A stretch of 64,000 nt of DNA from Rhodococcus pyridinivorans (GCF_900105195.1 NZ_FNRX01000002.1:2914001-2978000), one strand, 5' to 3'; shown: positions 1 through 8,564, counted from the first letter of the stretch. Program-made: numbers and translations. The notes: generated from the sequence alone by a model not told the origin.

Positions 1-249
1 AGCGTCGATGCAGGGACCACCGGCGTCGCGTTGGATCCGACCGAGTTCCCGGGACGATGACGACGCCACTCCGTGCGCCTCGAATGTGTCCTTGCCGATG
101 AGCACGATGTCGGCGCACTCGACCCCGGCGATCGTCACCGCGGCGGCCGTGGTCACCGCACGCAGTGCTTCACCGAGATCGTGCCGTCCGCTCGGCGGTC
201 TTCATAGATCTCCAAGGGCCTTGATCAAGATCTCGATCGATTCGGCCAT
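1..249 (-). pseudogene. GAF-domain (probably GAF-ANTAR) regulator, 5' part with an in-frame stop
   Basis: Reading leftward from an ATG at 249-247, the frame gives a typical GAF-ANTAR N-terminus (MAESIEILIKALGDL), then a TGA at 204-202. After that the same frame continues without a break to the window edge with GAF-like sequence (GEALRAVTTAAAVTIAGVE, then FEAHGVASS and GGPCIDA). Such proteins sense a ligand through GAF and bind nascent RNA through a C-terminal ANTAR domain; the ANTAR part would lie outside the window. Homology on both sides of the stop in one frame points to a nonsense mutation. Otherwise translation must restart at a GTG further in. The family call rests on motif resemblance only. 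Confidence 0.5.
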
Positions 250-424
250 GAAATGCAGCCTCTTCCGCCTGTTTCACGATGCCGCGTGTCAAGGCGAGAA
301 AGTGGCGGGCAAGATGCCCGTACCACCCACGCTAACCGCGATTGCCGGCACGGGAGTGTGAAGAGCACCCTCTGGGCGTTCGGCGGACGCCTCAGGAATG
401 GGGTGGCCGACCGTGGGTCGGAGG

Positions 425-514
425 TCAGAGGGTGTGGCCGAGGATGTGGGTAAGGGCGATCAGAGCGGCGAACCAGATGAGAGTTCCGCCGAGTGTGGCG
501 AAGTCTGTGTACAT
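425..514 (-). CDS. 29-residue single-pass membrane microprotein
   Basis: A short frame reads MYTDFATLGGTLIWFAALI and then ALTHILGHTL. It is one hydrophobic helix of about 18 residues with short polar ends, the architecture of small subunits of membrane complexes (compare KdpF or CydX), but the sequence matches none that I recognise. Upstream of the ATG there is only a weak GAG as ribosome binding site. It stands alone between the GAF relic and a gene-poor stretch. Its status as a gene is inferred from composition. Confidence 0.35.
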   Translation of the reverse strand: MYTDFATLGGTLIWFAALIALTHILGHTL

Positions 515-947
515 GAGTGGTCTCGATCGTACGCCGGTTGAAGCATCAACGAAGATGTCCGCGGTCACAGTCCGTCACGCACGCGTTCGGCTTCCGCACG
601 CTTGTCCCCACCGGGAATAGATAGCCATCGGGTCGCGTTGTGCTGGGCGGATCGGGTGCGTATTCGTGTCCCTCGGGCTCAACCCTTTGCCTTCACGGAA
701 GTTCCGTTCGACTGGAGCCGTGTTGCGCCTTTCGCCGAGAGGCGACCGAACGCACCCGATCCCTTCACATTTCGTAACGCGAGTCGGCGCACTCCGCCAC
801 GCGAGCCTTCGCCACCGGATGCGCTTCCCGCACGGATGTGGCCGACCCGCCCCGGCGACCGAATACCACCGGGTTCGGCCACCGCTCCACCGGGTACCTC
901 CGGAAGACACCGACAGGTTCGAAAGAACAGCAAGTGCAGGAGGACAT
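515..947. other. 433-bp stretch without a convincing gene
   Basis: Several overlapping open frames exist on both strands, but they are Arg/Pro-rich and show no domain, which is usual for non-coding high-GC DNA. The right end must hold the promoter and leader of the small gene that starts at 948. No hairpin or repeat stands out. Confidence 0.5.
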
Positions 948-1202
948 GTGCCCACCAACTTGACCGCCACCGACCTTCGAGAACTCCTCGATTCGACGCT
1001 CGATGACCCCGCACTCGTTCTGGAGGAGGGACGCTTCCGCGTGGTCGGAGGTCAGGAGCTCACGGATGAGAACCGAGCGTTCCTCGTGGTCACCAGGGAA
1101 GACCTCCGCAAGCAGCTACCGCAGGATCGGGACCACGACGAGAGCGACCTGGAGCTACAGGCGGGCGTGCTCGGCTCGACCGTCGCGAACCTCGGCGGGT
1201 GA
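948..1202 (+). CDS. Small acidic hypothetical protein (84 aa)
   Basis: I chose the GTG at 948 because a perfect AGGAGG lies just upstream. The open frame extends further left to 666, but that extension is Arg/Pro-rich and unlike a protein. The product starts VPTNLTATDLRELLDS and is rich in Asp, Glu and Leu, with a central segment (ALVLEEGRFRVVGGQEL) that looks like a short beta strand pair. No membrane segment, cysteine pair or known motif is visible. It ends 49 bp before the HAD phosphatase gene on the same strand, so the two may be co-transcribed. Function unknown. Confidence 0.6.
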   Translation: MPTNLTATDLRELLDSTLDDPALVLEEGRFRVVGGQELTDENRAFLVVTREDLRKQLPQDRDHDESDLELQAGVLGSTVANLGG

Positions 1203-1251
1203 TCGCCTTGTATCGGCTGCCGACCGGAACAGTAGGTGACACACTCGGAGA

Positions 1252-2052
1252 ATGAGCGAAGAACCCACATCCGCGCCGGTCTGGAACTACCTGATGGACA
1301 TGGATGGTGTTCTCGTGCACGAGGATCACCTGATCCCCGGTGCCGACGCGTTCCTGACCGAGCTCCGCGACACCGGTACGCCGTTCATGGTGCTCACCAA
1401 CAATTCCATCCGCACACCCCGAGATCTGCGGGCGCGCCTGCTGCGCTCCGGCCTCGACGTGCCCGAGAAATCGATCTGGACCTCCGCGCTGGCGACGGCG
1501 ACGTTCCTCGCCAATCAACGTCCCGGTGGCAGCGCTTACGTGGTGGGTGAATCCGGATTGACCACCGCGCTGCACGACATCGGCTACGTCCTCACGGACA
1601 GCGACCCGGACTACGTCGTCCTCGGTGAGACACGCACGTATTCCTTCGAGGCGATCACCACCGCGATCCGACTGGTCGAACGCGGCGCCCGGTTCATCGC
1701 GACCAATCCGGACCCGACCGGCCCGTCACGAGAGGGTTCGCTTCCTGCCACCGGGGCAGTCGCAGCGCTCATCACCCGCGCGACCGGCCGTGAGCCGTAT
1801 TTCGTGGGCAAGCCGAATGCCCTGATGATGCGGTCGGCCCTGCGTGCGATCGGTGCGCACTCCGCACACACGCTGATGATCGGTGATCGCATGGACACCG
1901 ACATCGTCTGCGGCCTCGAGGCCGGTCTGCAGACACTGCTGGTCCTGACCGGCATTTCGACCCGCGAGTCCGTCGAGCGGTTCCCCTACCGCCCGACCCG
2001 CGTCATCAATTCCGTTGCGGATCTCGTTGGGTCAACGGCAAATCCGTTCTGA
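1252..2052 (+). CDS. HAD-IIA family hydrolase (NagD-like phosphatase)
   Basis: The 266-residue protein has the full HAD set: motif I DMDGVLV (nucleophile D16, acid/base D18), motif II LTNNS around residue 48, the Lys of motif III in VGKPNALM near residue 187, and the metal-binding GDRMDTDI near residue 211. The cap insertion between motifs II and III and the length fit class IIA enzymes (NagD, PNPase-like), which dephosphorylate nucleotides and sugar phosphates in the cytoplasm. The substrate cannot be told from sequence. The GGAG just before the ATG is unusually close, so the exact start is slightly uncertain. The gene stands alone and converges on the ZIP transporter gene. Confidence 0.9.
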   Translation: MSEEPTSAPVWNYLMDMDGVLVHEDHLIPGADAFLTELRDTGTPFMVLTNNSIRTPRDLRARLLRSGLDVPEKSIWTSALATATFLANQRPGGSAYVVGESGLTTALHDIGYVLTDSDPDYVVLGETRTYSFEAITTAIRLVERGARFIATNPDPTGPSREGSLPATGAVAALITRATGREPYFVGKPNALMMRSALRAIGAHSAHTLMIGDRMDTDIVCGLEAGLQTLLVLTGISTRESVERFPYRPTRVINSVADLVGSTANPF

Positions 2053-2102
2053 AGAGTATCGGGGGTCCGAACTTTCGGCCGGATCCGACGAGGGTGGGCT
2101 TT

Positions 2103-2813
2103 TCATGCACCGAGAGCGAAGGCGACCAGGAATCCCAGCGAAGTGCAGATACCGACCCACCATCCGCCTTCTCGATAGGCTTCCGGCATCAACGAGTCGG
2201 CGATCACCGCAATGGTGGCGCCTCCGGCGAATGCCTGGATCAGCGGAATTCCCGCTTCCGGCAGAGAATCGGCGAACGTAGTGGCCACCACAACCACCGC
2301 CACCAGCAGAACGGCCGTCACGCCCCAGATGAGCAGAGCAGAGCGATGCGACAGAGCCGACCGCATCGACGCCGCACCCGCCACCGCCTCGGGGATGTTG
2401 CCAACCGCCACGGCCACCAGCAACACGATTCCACCGCTACCGGCTGCGAGAGTGGTCCCCAACGCAGCATTCTCCGGAACGCCGTCGAGGAGGGCCCCGA
2501 GCATCAGCGCCCAACCCAGGGCTGCAGGGCCGAGCATGTTCTCGATCACGCGATCGGCAACGACATAGACGACGGTTCCCAGCATCAAGGCCCCGCCGGC
2601 CGCCCACAACCCCTGGTCGGCGAAGGCCGGGGCGAACAGTTCTGTGGAGACCGCCGCCACCATGGCACCGGCGCCGAAGGCCATCAACCCCGCGAGCACC
2701 GGGCGGGGCAGGTTGTAGAGCAGGCCGATCGCAGCTCCGAGGAACAAGGGCACGGCGGTCCCCAGTCCGTACCACAGGGCCGTCAACATCGAACCGAACC
2801 CCCGCGTCGGCAC
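2103..2813 (-). CDS. ZIP family metal transporter
   Basis: A 236-residue, almost wholly hydrophobic protein with about eight membrane helices. Helix IV carries DGVPENAALG and helix V carries GNIPEAVAGA, the paired metal-coordinating motifs of the ZIP family, here in the variant form seen in bacterial ZupT/GufA-like members. The usual His of helix IV is replaced by Asp/Asn. The family moves Zn, Fe or Mn into the cytoplasm. Two starts are possible: GTG at 2813, with GAGG only two bases away, or ATG at 2789, preceded by a G-run at better spacing; the second may be the true one. It is monocistronic and convergent with the HAD gene. Confidence 0.85.
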   Translation of the reverse strand: MPTRGFGSMLTALWYGLGTAVPLFLGAAIGLLYNLPRPVLAGLMAFGAGAMVAAVSTELFAPAFADQGLWAAGGALMLGTVVYVVADRVIENMLGPAALGWALMLGALLDGVPENAALGTTLAAGSGGIVLLVAVAVGNIPEAVAGAASMRSALSHRSALLIWGVTAVLLVAVVVVATTFADSLPEAGIPLIQAFAGGATIAVIADSLMPEAYREGGWWVGICTSLGFLVAFALGA

Positions 2814-3053
2814 CGTCCTCTACTCGTTACGCTCATGTGTACCTCTTCCGTCCCGGCGACCGGGTACCCAGGGACGTCACCGCCGACCGACTCGGCAGGG
2901 TCACCTATAACGCGATGATCGACGATTCCGTCGGCAAGGACACGGTGCCCAGGCATAATTTGCTCGAATCAGCGAGTATCGGCCCACCCCATCGATGAAG
3001 CACCGAGTCCGAGCGAAGCATCGTGAAGGGCCGAATCGACCGGTGGAGGATTC

Positions 3054-3818
3054 GTGCGCATGGGCCGTGCACCGATTATTCCGCGCGCCGCTCATCATGT
3101 CGGCGCACACTGGCGTGCTCTGTCCGAGATCAGGGGCACCGGTGAGCGGTTCGTCCCGGCCCTGACCGAACCCCTGCCGCCTGCTGCGCGGCGTTGGATC
3201 AACCATGCGGTGGCCGAGGGCACGCCGATGGCCGCAGCCGCACGACTCGAGATGTCCGGGCAGATCCGGCTCGGATCCTGGCGACCGTTCACCGCTGTCC
3301 AACTCCTCGCCCCGACGTCGGGATTCGTGTGGGCTGCGACCACTCGGATCGGCCCGGTATCAGTGTCGGGGTACGACCGCTTCACCGACGGTTGTGGCGA
3401 GATGCGTTGGCGGATAGGGGGAATCATTCCGGTGATGTCCGCGGACGGCCCTGATGTCAGCGACAGCGCGGCCGGCCGCCTGGCCGGGGAGAGCATCTTC
3501 GTGCCGACGTCGTTTCCCCTCGCACGGTGGCGCGGCGACGAATTCGTCGCCTCGGCGACCTGGACAGTGGACGGCCGCAAGGAGACCGTGCGTCTGGATG
3601 TCGCCGATGACGGGGCGTTGTGCGGGGTGCGGATGCTGCGGTGGGGCAACCCCGACAATCACGAGCTCGGCCGGTATCCGTTCATCGTCGCGGTCGAGGC
3701 CGAACACCGGTTCGGTGGCATGACCATCGCCTCACGGATCCGCGCGAGCTGGGACACGGGCACCGGCACGGACGGCGAGTTCTTCCGCGCCGAGATCACC
3801 TCTGCCGACTTCTTCTGA
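3054..3818 (+). CDS. DUF6920/DUF6544-type protein
   Basis: A soluble 254-residue protein with the characteristic pattern of this uncharacterised family: an LPPAARRWINHAV segment near the N-terminus, then RLEMSGQIRLGSWRPFTAVQ, a VSGYDRFTDGCGEMRWRIGG core, a SAAGRLAGE motif and a GNPDNHELGRYPF stretch before the end. The fold is expected to be beta-rich and lipocalin-like. GTG 3054 is preceded by GGAGG; an ATG two codons later is equally possible. No partner gene is adjacent on this strand. The biochemical role is unknown. Confidence 0.75.
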   Translation: MRMGRAPIIPRAAHHVGAHWRALSEIRGTGERFVPALTEPLPPAARRWINHAVAEGTPMAAAARLEMSGQIRLGSWRPFTAVQLLAPTSGFVWAATTRIGPVSVSGYDRFTDGCGEMRWRIGGIIPVMSADGPDVSDSAAGRLAGESIFVPTSFPLARWRGDEFVASATWTVDGRKETVRLDVADDGALCGVRMLRWGNPDNHELGRYPFIVAVEAEHRFGGMTIASRIRASWDTGTGTDGEFFRAEITSADFF

Positions 3819-3852
3819 CGGTCCACGAGGCCTGCCGCGTAAACCGACGTCG

Positions 3853-4275
3853 TCACTGTCTGCCGGGTGTCTGTGTGCGGTCCCGCCGGTCGGCCGTCCA
3901 CACCGATTGCAACATGTGCCAGTCGGCGGGATGCGCGGCGATACCGGCGGCGAACCGGTCGGCCAGTAACTGGGTCGTGGCTTCTACGCCGCCTGCGGTA
4001 TCGATCGGGGCGTCGATGTGGAACCCCCAACCGCCCGGAGTGAACCAGCAGTGCACCGGCAGCAGCGGCGCACCCGTATCGATCGCGAGCTTGGCCGGGC
4101 CGGCAGGCATGCAGGCCGGTTCGCCGAAGAAGGTTACCGGCACGCCCGCTCCGGTCAGGTCACGCTCACCGAGGAGTCCGACGAACCGTCCCTCCCGGAT
4201 CCGGGCGGTCAGCTGTTCGAACGGTAGGTCCGATCCTTCATGCGCATCGAGTACCCCGAACGCGGAGGTCGACAA
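3853..4275 (-). pseudogene. C-terminal remnant of a PatA-type phosphatidylinositol mannoside acyltransferase
   Basis: About 140 codons match the second half of LpxL/HtrB-family acyltransferases of actinomycetes (LGERDLTGAGVPVTFFGEPA, MPAGPAKLAIDTGAPLLPVH, and HPADWHMLQSVW near the end). The full enzyme is about 300 residues and its catalytic HX4D lies in the missing N-terminal half. Upstream the frame reaches a stop after a few codons with no ATG or GTG; only a TTG at 4275 is available. A short hydrophobic frame overlaps the break. I read this as a 5'-truncated relic. The intact enzyme acylates mannolipids of the cell envelope, so a working copy should exist elsewhere. Confidence 0.7.
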
Positions 4276-4375
4276 CGATGACGACGCCGGCGACAGGGCT
4301 CAACAGCAGCATGAAGCCCACCATGAGCACGACCGCGACAGCTTCGAGGCGGTCGCGCCCCGTCCGACTTGCCAA

Positions 4376-4421
4376 CAAAAATCCGGCTGCCTGCAGATTC
4401 GCTCTGCCGACAGCCGGATTC
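4376..4421 (-). terminator. Intrinsic terminator of the PAP2 gene
   Basis: Read on the minus strand there is an AATCCGGCTG / CAGCCGGATT stem with further internal pairing, followed by a run of T. It lies just past the stop codon of the PAP2 phosphatase gene and separates it from the acyltransferase remnant. Confidence 0.75.
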
Positions 4422-4442
4422 GGTGTGCCGTATCCAGTTCGC

Positions 4443-5123
4443 CTATCCGATGGGCGGGGCGGCCGGTGCCTCGCGCGACAGGATCGGAAGCCGCGACGCG
4501 AACGGCAGAAGCACCACGACGACCAGCGCGACCATCAACACGCCGAGCGCCATGCCCGACAGCACGTCGTGGACGTAGTGCACCCCCACCGTCACCCGGG
4601 AGAAGGCGAGCACCGCGGCGAGCGGAGCGACCAGCCAGATCAGACGCGGAGCCGCGAGGACACACGCCGTGGCGAACGACGCCGCGATGACGGAGTGGTT
4701 CGACGGCCAGGACCAGTCACCCACCTCGGGGCATTCCAGCACCGTCTCGATCCCGAGTGCGCGACACGGTCGCGGCTCCGTCACCACGAGCTTGACGAGT
4801 TCACTCGACAGGTAGGCACCCACGACACCGATACCGCCGACGGCGAGGGTGCCCAAGCTGCGTCGATCGTTCCGCCACAGCCACGCCGCGAGCACACCGG
4901 TGAAGGCGACCAGGACGAGCAGCCCCCTGTCGGCGACGAGACCTGCGAGCGGTCCGAGGAAGGACCCCTCGACGGTCTGAGCGACGGACAGATACAGGCG
5001 GTCGCGCATCGGTACCGTCGCCGCCGCGAGAAGAGTCAGCACGAGCGCCACCCCTACGGCAGGGATGAACATCGAGCGGACCAACCGCGGGGATACAGGA
5101 GGTGAACTCTCGGTGACGACCAT
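4443..5123 (-). CDS. PAP2 superfamily membrane phosphatase
   Basis: A 226-residue integral membrane protein with about six helices and the three PAP2 signatures: KX6RP at K111-P119 (KLVVTEPRP), PSNH at 140-143 (family consensus PSGH) and SRX5HX3D at 175-186 (SRVTVGVHYVHD). The catalytic His pair is H143 and H182. The family hydrolyses lipid phosphates such as phosphatidic acid or undecaprenyl pyrophosphate on the outer membrane face. The open frame continues far upstream, but residues before MVVTESS are low-complexity, so I took the ATG at 5123. Divergent from the glutaredoxin gene. The G-to-N change in PSGH is common and need not impair activity. Confidence 0.88.
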   Translation of the reverse strand: MVVTESSPPVSPRLVRSMFIPAVGVALVLTLLAAATVPMRDRLYLSVAQTVEGSFLGPLAGLVADRGLLVLVAFTGVLAAWLWRNDRRSLGTLAVGGIGVVGAYLSSELVKLVVTEPRPCRALGIETVLECPEVGDWSWPSNHSVIAASFATACVLAAPRLIWLVAPLAAVLAFSRVTVGVHYVHDVLSGMALGVLMVALVVVVLLPFASRLPILSREAPAAPPIG

Positions 5124-5282
5124 GACCGAATACGCTATCGCGCCACCTTGCCCGGCGGCAGACCGGCTGGTCGGGCGGGGTGACGGGGAGCTTCGAGCCT
5201 GCGACGCGTCCCGTTCCGAGACGACTGCAGGCCGGCGGACGAGTTGGCTTCTGCCTCCCGCCCGGGCGATAGGCTCGCACGC

Positions 5283-5702
5283 GTGTGGCGAACCTGGATC
5301 CTCTCCGCAGCGATGGTGGCCGTCGCGGCGGTCGTTCTGCTCACTGGCGCATTCGACGTGACCTCGGTGGTGACGGCAGTACTGCTCCTCGTCTTTGCGT
5401 GGGTCACCTCTCCCCTGTTCTTCCCCCATCACGTCGACGACGCGACCGCCCGTCGCGACGCCGCAACCCGCGGCGTTCCGGTGGTGTACTGGCGCCCGGG
5501 GTGTACGTTCTGCATCCGGTTGCGCGCCACCCTGCGCACTCGCGCGCGTCGCGCGATCTGGGTGAACATCTGGCGGGATCCCGCTGCGGCCGCTCGGGTC
5601 CGGGAAGTCAACGGCGGGAACGAGACGGTGCCGACGGTGTTCGTCGGCGACGTGTCGCATACCAATCCCGACCCACGTTGGTTTCGCGATCAACTGGTCT
5701 GA
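5283..5702 (+). CDS. Membrane-anchored glutaredoxin/mycoredoxin-like protein
   Basis: Two N-terminal hydrophobic helices (about residues 6-21 and 27-42) are followed by a glutaredoxin fold with the redox site C74-T-F-C77 in WRPGCTFC and the cis-Pro motif TVPTVFVGD (P117). In mycothiol-using actinomycetes such domains act as mycoredoxins, reducing mixed disulfides. The anchor implies a membrane-bound domain facing the cytoplasm. I chose GTG 5283 because earlier codons add only an unlikely polar stretch; the binding site is weak. A strong hairpin follows the stop. Confidence 0.8.
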   Translation: MWRTWILSAAMVAVAAVVLLTGAFDVTSVVTAVLLLVFAWVTSPLFFPHHVDDATARRDAATRGVPVVYWRPGCTFCIRLRATLRTRARRAIWVNIWRDPAAAARVREVNGGNETVPTVFVGDVSHTNPDPRWFRDQLV

Positions 5703-5721
5703 CGAGCCGACCCCCGACACG

Positions 5722-5759
5722 AACGAGGTCCCGGATCCGTGTGGATCCGGGACCTCGTT
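5722..5759. terminator. Bidirectional hairpin between convergent genes
   Basis: A perfect 17-bp inverted repeat (AACGAGGTCCCGGATCC and its complement) with a four-base loop lies between the ends of the glutaredoxin gene and the GlsB gene. There is no long T run, as is usual in actinomycetes, but placement and stability fit a shared terminator. Confidence 0.8.
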
Positions 5760-5771
5760 GATGCAGAGCGG

Positions 5772-6044
5772 TCAGCGGCGCACGCCTCGGCCGGTGACGG
5801 CCTTGACGAGGAACAGCAGGATGACCGCGCCGAGGAGGCAGGTCAGGAAGCTGAAGATCAGTCCGCCGCCTTCGACATCCACCCCGAAGACCTTCAGCAG
5901 GAAACCACCGATCAAGCCGCCGATGACGCCGACGACGATGTTGAGAAGAATGCCCTGCTGGGCGTCGGTGCCCATGATCTTGCTGCCGATCCAACCGGCG
6001 AGACCACCGATGATGATCCAACCGAGGATTCCGAGTCCGAGCAT
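5772..6044 (-). CDS. GlsB/YeaQ/YmgE family stress-response membrane protein
   Basis: A 90-residue Gly-rich membrane protein (starts MLGLGILGWIIIGGLAGWIG) with the transglycosylase-associated family layout: three or four short helices, a GTDAQQGILLNIVVGVIGG core and a basic end. Members are small inner-membrane proteins induced by envelope or acid stress; their molecular role is unproven. The ATG at 6044 has AAAGGA at good spacing, so the upstream in-frame ATG is rejected. Confidence 0.85.
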   Translation of the reverse strand: MLGLGILGWIIIGGLAGWIGSKIMGTDAQQGILLNIVVGVIGGLIGGFLLKVFGVDVEGGGLIFSFLTCLLGAVILLFLVKAVTGRGVRR

Positions 6045-6237
6045 GTGCAGTCCTTTCGTGAACACTGGTTAGTTCGACCCAACTCAGATACCCAGTCGTC
6101 CCACCAGTCACACCTCTCACTTCTGACAAGTTCAGAGTGGCACGAATACGACGCCCGGAAGGTCGGATTCGACGGCTCCGACCGTGGCACGTGCCGTCTG
6201 CCCGACGGGGACGGCTCGCGCTGGCACACTCGTGCGC

Positions 6238-6939
6238 ATGACCCAGCCTCCCGTCACGATCACCGTCACCGGCCACGCCGAGCGCACCGTCGCACCCAAC
6301 CGGTGCACGGCGGTGTTGCGGGTGCACGCCGACGGCTCGTCGCGCAAGCAGGCCGCCGAACCGGTGACCGCGGCCGTCGCCACCATCACCGATCTCGTCA
6401 CCGAACTGCACAAGCGCACCCCGAACCCGGTGAAGCGGTGGACCTTCGATCGGGTACGCCACAGCCGGCGGCGCCCGTTCAACCGCGAAGGCAAGAACCG
6501 GCCGTGGGTGTACAACTCGTCGGCGTCGATCACCGTCACCTTCCACGAGTTCGACGCTGTGGGTGCGTTCGTCGAGCAGGTCGCCGAACTCGAGGTGGTC
6601 ACCGTCGCCGATCTCCAGTGGTGGATCACCCGCAAGGCGCGAAAGAAGCGACTCGCACAGGTCCGCGACCTCGCCGTCCGCGACGCCCTCGACAAGGCGA
6701 AGGCGTACACGACGTCCTTGGGTCTCGACACCGTTCGTGCGGTGGCCATCGCCGATCCGGGCATGCTCGGCTCCCAGCCCTCACCCGTTCACGCGGGCGG
6801 CGCTCCGATGATGCGCACAGCGATGCTGCGCTCGGATGCGATGAGCGCACCCGAGTCCGCCGAACCCGCGCTGGTCTTCGAACCCGACCGCGTCACCCTC
6901 ACCGCCGACGTCGAGGCGCGGTTCGAAGCGTCCCCCTAG
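6238..6939 (+). CDS. SIMPL (DUF541) domain protein
   Basis: A 233-residue protein starting MTQPPVTITVTGHAERTVAP, the hallmark opening of SIMPL proteins, followed by the typical alternating beta/alpha pattern with YNSSASITVTFHEF in the middle and a late VTLTADVEARF strand. Unlike most bacterial members, no signal peptide is visible, so it is probably cytoplasmic. SIMPL proteins form oligomers, and some affect interferon-type signalling in eukaryotes or calcium binding in bacteria. The role here is unknown. ATG 6238 chosen over an upstream frame extension. Confidence 0.8.
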   Translation: MTQPPVTITVTGHAERTVAPNRCTAVLRVHADGSSRKQAAEPVTAAVATITDLVTELHKRTPNPVKRWTFDRVRHSRRRPFNREGKNRPWVYNSSASITVTFHEFDAVGAFVEQVAELEVVTVADLQWWITRKARKKRLAQVRDLAVRDALDKAKAYTTSLGLDTVRAVAIADPGMLGSQPSPVHAGGAPMMRTAMLRSDAMSAPESAEPALVFEPDRVTLTADVEARFEASP

Positions 6940-7088
6940 CGTCGGGGAAACCTCGGTGTTCCGGACCCCGCTCAGCGACGTCGAGAACACCGAAACTCGA
7001 GCACCCTCCGCTCGATTCCTTGCGCGCCTTGTACAGACGGTGGCACGATGCCAGCACGCCGCCGATCCGCGCGGCCACAATCGAATAA

Positions 7089-7120
7089 GGCCCGCCAGGA
7101 GTTGCAGCTCCCGACGGGCC
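7089..7120 (+). other. Hairpin in the leader of the winged-HTH gene
   Basis: GGCCCG pairs with CGGGCC at 7115-7120, and an inner GGAG/CTCC extends the stem. It lies 28 bases before the GTG of the next gene and 150 bases after the SIMPL gene. It could be a terminator of the upstream unit or a leader structure. Confidence 0.4.
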
Positions 7121-7147
7121 GGATGTCCGACTGTAAGGGAGTCGAAC

Positions 7148-7918
7148 GTGGGTCAGAATACCCTGGCCGGCGGCGTGCGTCGTGGACCGCGCCTTGCCGC
7201 CAACTTCACCGTCCTCAGCAATGCCGTCATCACCGACGAGCGGCTGTCCTTCCGCGCGCGGGGTGTGCTCGTCTGGTTGCTGTCCAAGCCCGACGACTGG
7301 CGCACCCGCGCCGACTCGATCGCGGCACAGTCACCGAAGGAAGGTCGCGACGCCATCCGCTCGGCATTGCGCGAGCTCGCAGACCTCGGCTATCTGGTGC
7401 GCGAGAAGATCCAGAACGAGCTCGGCCAGTGGATCACCATCCAGACCATCTACGAACGTCCCGTCACCGACCCGGCGCCTGAGAATCCGACGCGCGGCAG
7501 CGCGGACATCGGAGACTCAGGCGCTCTTTCAAGTACCGATACACCAAGGACGGAAACCAACCGCACACCGCGCGTCGCGAAGACACCGCTCGGTCCGGCG
7601 GTGGTCGAGCTTGCGGCAGCCTGCAGGCAGGCCGGGCTCACCGCGACCTTCGTCTACCTCAAACCCGATGCGGCAGCGGCGATCGAAGCACTCGTCGCCA
7701 CACACGGCGTGCCGGCTCTGGTTGCGGCAGCGAAATCCGTGCACAGACCGGGCAATCCGATGCGACTGGCGCACGGATGGTTGCCGTTGTGGCGGTCGCT
7801 GTCGACGCCCCGTGTCCTCCACCCGAAGTGCGGCGACTGCGACGAGTACGGGTGGCTTCCCGATGACGAGCAGGGGCGTGCCGTGCGGTGCGGGTGTCGC
7901 GCGCCGGCTGCGGCCTGA
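7148..7918 (+). CDS. Winged-helix replication-like protein with C-terminal zinc knuckle
   Basis: The 256-residue protein starts at a GTG with AAGGGAG upstream. Residues about 10-75 form the winged-helix domain found in actinobacterial plasmid and phage replication-type proteins (NFTVLSNAVITDERLSFRAR, GVLVWLLSKPDDW, then IRSALRELADLGYLVREK). A Thr/Pro-rich linker follows. The C-terminal part carries a four-Cys group (CGDCDEYGW then CGC) that looks like a zinc knuckle. This domain pair resembles replisome-loading or helper proteins of mobile elements, but no other plasmid or phage gene is adjacent. It could equally be a chromosomal orphan regulator. Confidence 0.65.
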   Translation: MGQNTLAGGVRRGPRLAANFTVLSNAVITDERLSFRARGVLVWLLSKPDDWRTRADSIAAQSPKEGRDAIRSALRELADLGYLVREKIQNELGQWITIQTIYERPVTDPAPENPTRGSADIGDSGALSSTDTPRTETNRTPRVAKTPLGPAVVELAAACRQAGLTATFVYLKPDAAAAIEALVATHGVPALVAAAKSVHRPGNPMRLAHGWLPLWRSLSTPRVLHPKCGDCDEYGWLPDDEQGRAVRCGCRAPAAA

Positions 7919-8027
7919 GATCCGATGCAAAGGCGCTCGGCCGAATTCCGTTGACCGATCGGTTGTCTCATGAGGGGTAGGTAACGTTCTGCGGTAGACA
8001 GTCTCGCCGAGCTATCGACGGCGAGGG

Positions 8028-8150
8028 ATGGTGATGGTGTCGGGAACCCGTATCGAAGTGCCCGTCGACGACGGCGTGCTGTCGGGACTCGATTTCGGTG
8101 GCCGTGGCCCGGAAGTGCTGTTGGTCCACGGCAGCGGACACAACGCCGTC
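8028..8150 (+). pseudogene. N-terminal fragment of an alpha/beta hydrolase
   Basis: After ATG 8028 about 38 codons read like the start of an alpha/beta hydrolase, with an early strand (VDDGVLSGLDFGGRGPEV) and the oxyanion-hole segment LLVHGSGHNA. After that the similarity stops abruptly. The frame stays open but becomes unlike a hydrolase and then Arg-rich. No nucleophile elbow or catalytic His follows within 500 bases. I take it as a truncated copy. Confidence 0.45.
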
Positions 8151-8274
8151 ACTCGTGATCGCCTGGTGTTCATTCGTGCTCAGCAGAATGGCGTAAATTC
8201 CATTGCCCCAGCACTTGTCGAGGAGTACTACTGGACGCTGGCGAATTTCGAGATCCTCGAGGAGAAACACGGCG

Positions 8275-8457
8275 ATGGCCACCACGATCGAACGGCCGGA
8301 CGGCACGAGCATTCACGGTCCGGGCAAGCTGTCTGCGGAGCGCTTGCAGCACGAGCTGGCGTTGCGTCGACGTGCGCAGCGGATACCGGCAAGGCGACGT
8401 CACGACGGAAAAGGCGGGCGTCGGCAGCAGCGACGTGCCGCCGCCGGAGCGTGGTAA
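8275..8457 (+). CDS. Possible small basic hypothetical protein
   Basis: A 60-codon frame starting MATTIERPDGTSIHGPGKLS and continuing with a helical, strongly basic stretch (LQHELALRRRAQR). A GAGGAG lies some 13 bases upstream, rather far. The first 35 residues look protein-like; the Arg/Gln/Gly-rich end does not. The location between two decayed genes makes it doubtful. Confidence 0.3.
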   Translation: MATTIERPDGTSIHGPGKLSAERLQHELALRRRAQRIPARRRHDGKGGRRQQRRAAAGAW

Positions 8458-8564
8458 CTCTGCCCAGCATCGTCGAGGCCGCGGCGTGATCGGTCAGCGG
8501 CGCGCCGGCGAGGCGAGAGGAGAATCCCGACGACCTCCGGCGACGGCACTCCCCCACTGGCCGA

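Noticed and set aside
4443..5720. PAP2 protein extended to 425 residues
   Set aside because: The first 200 residues are low-complexity, overlap the divergent glutaredoxin gene, and do not belong to the family.
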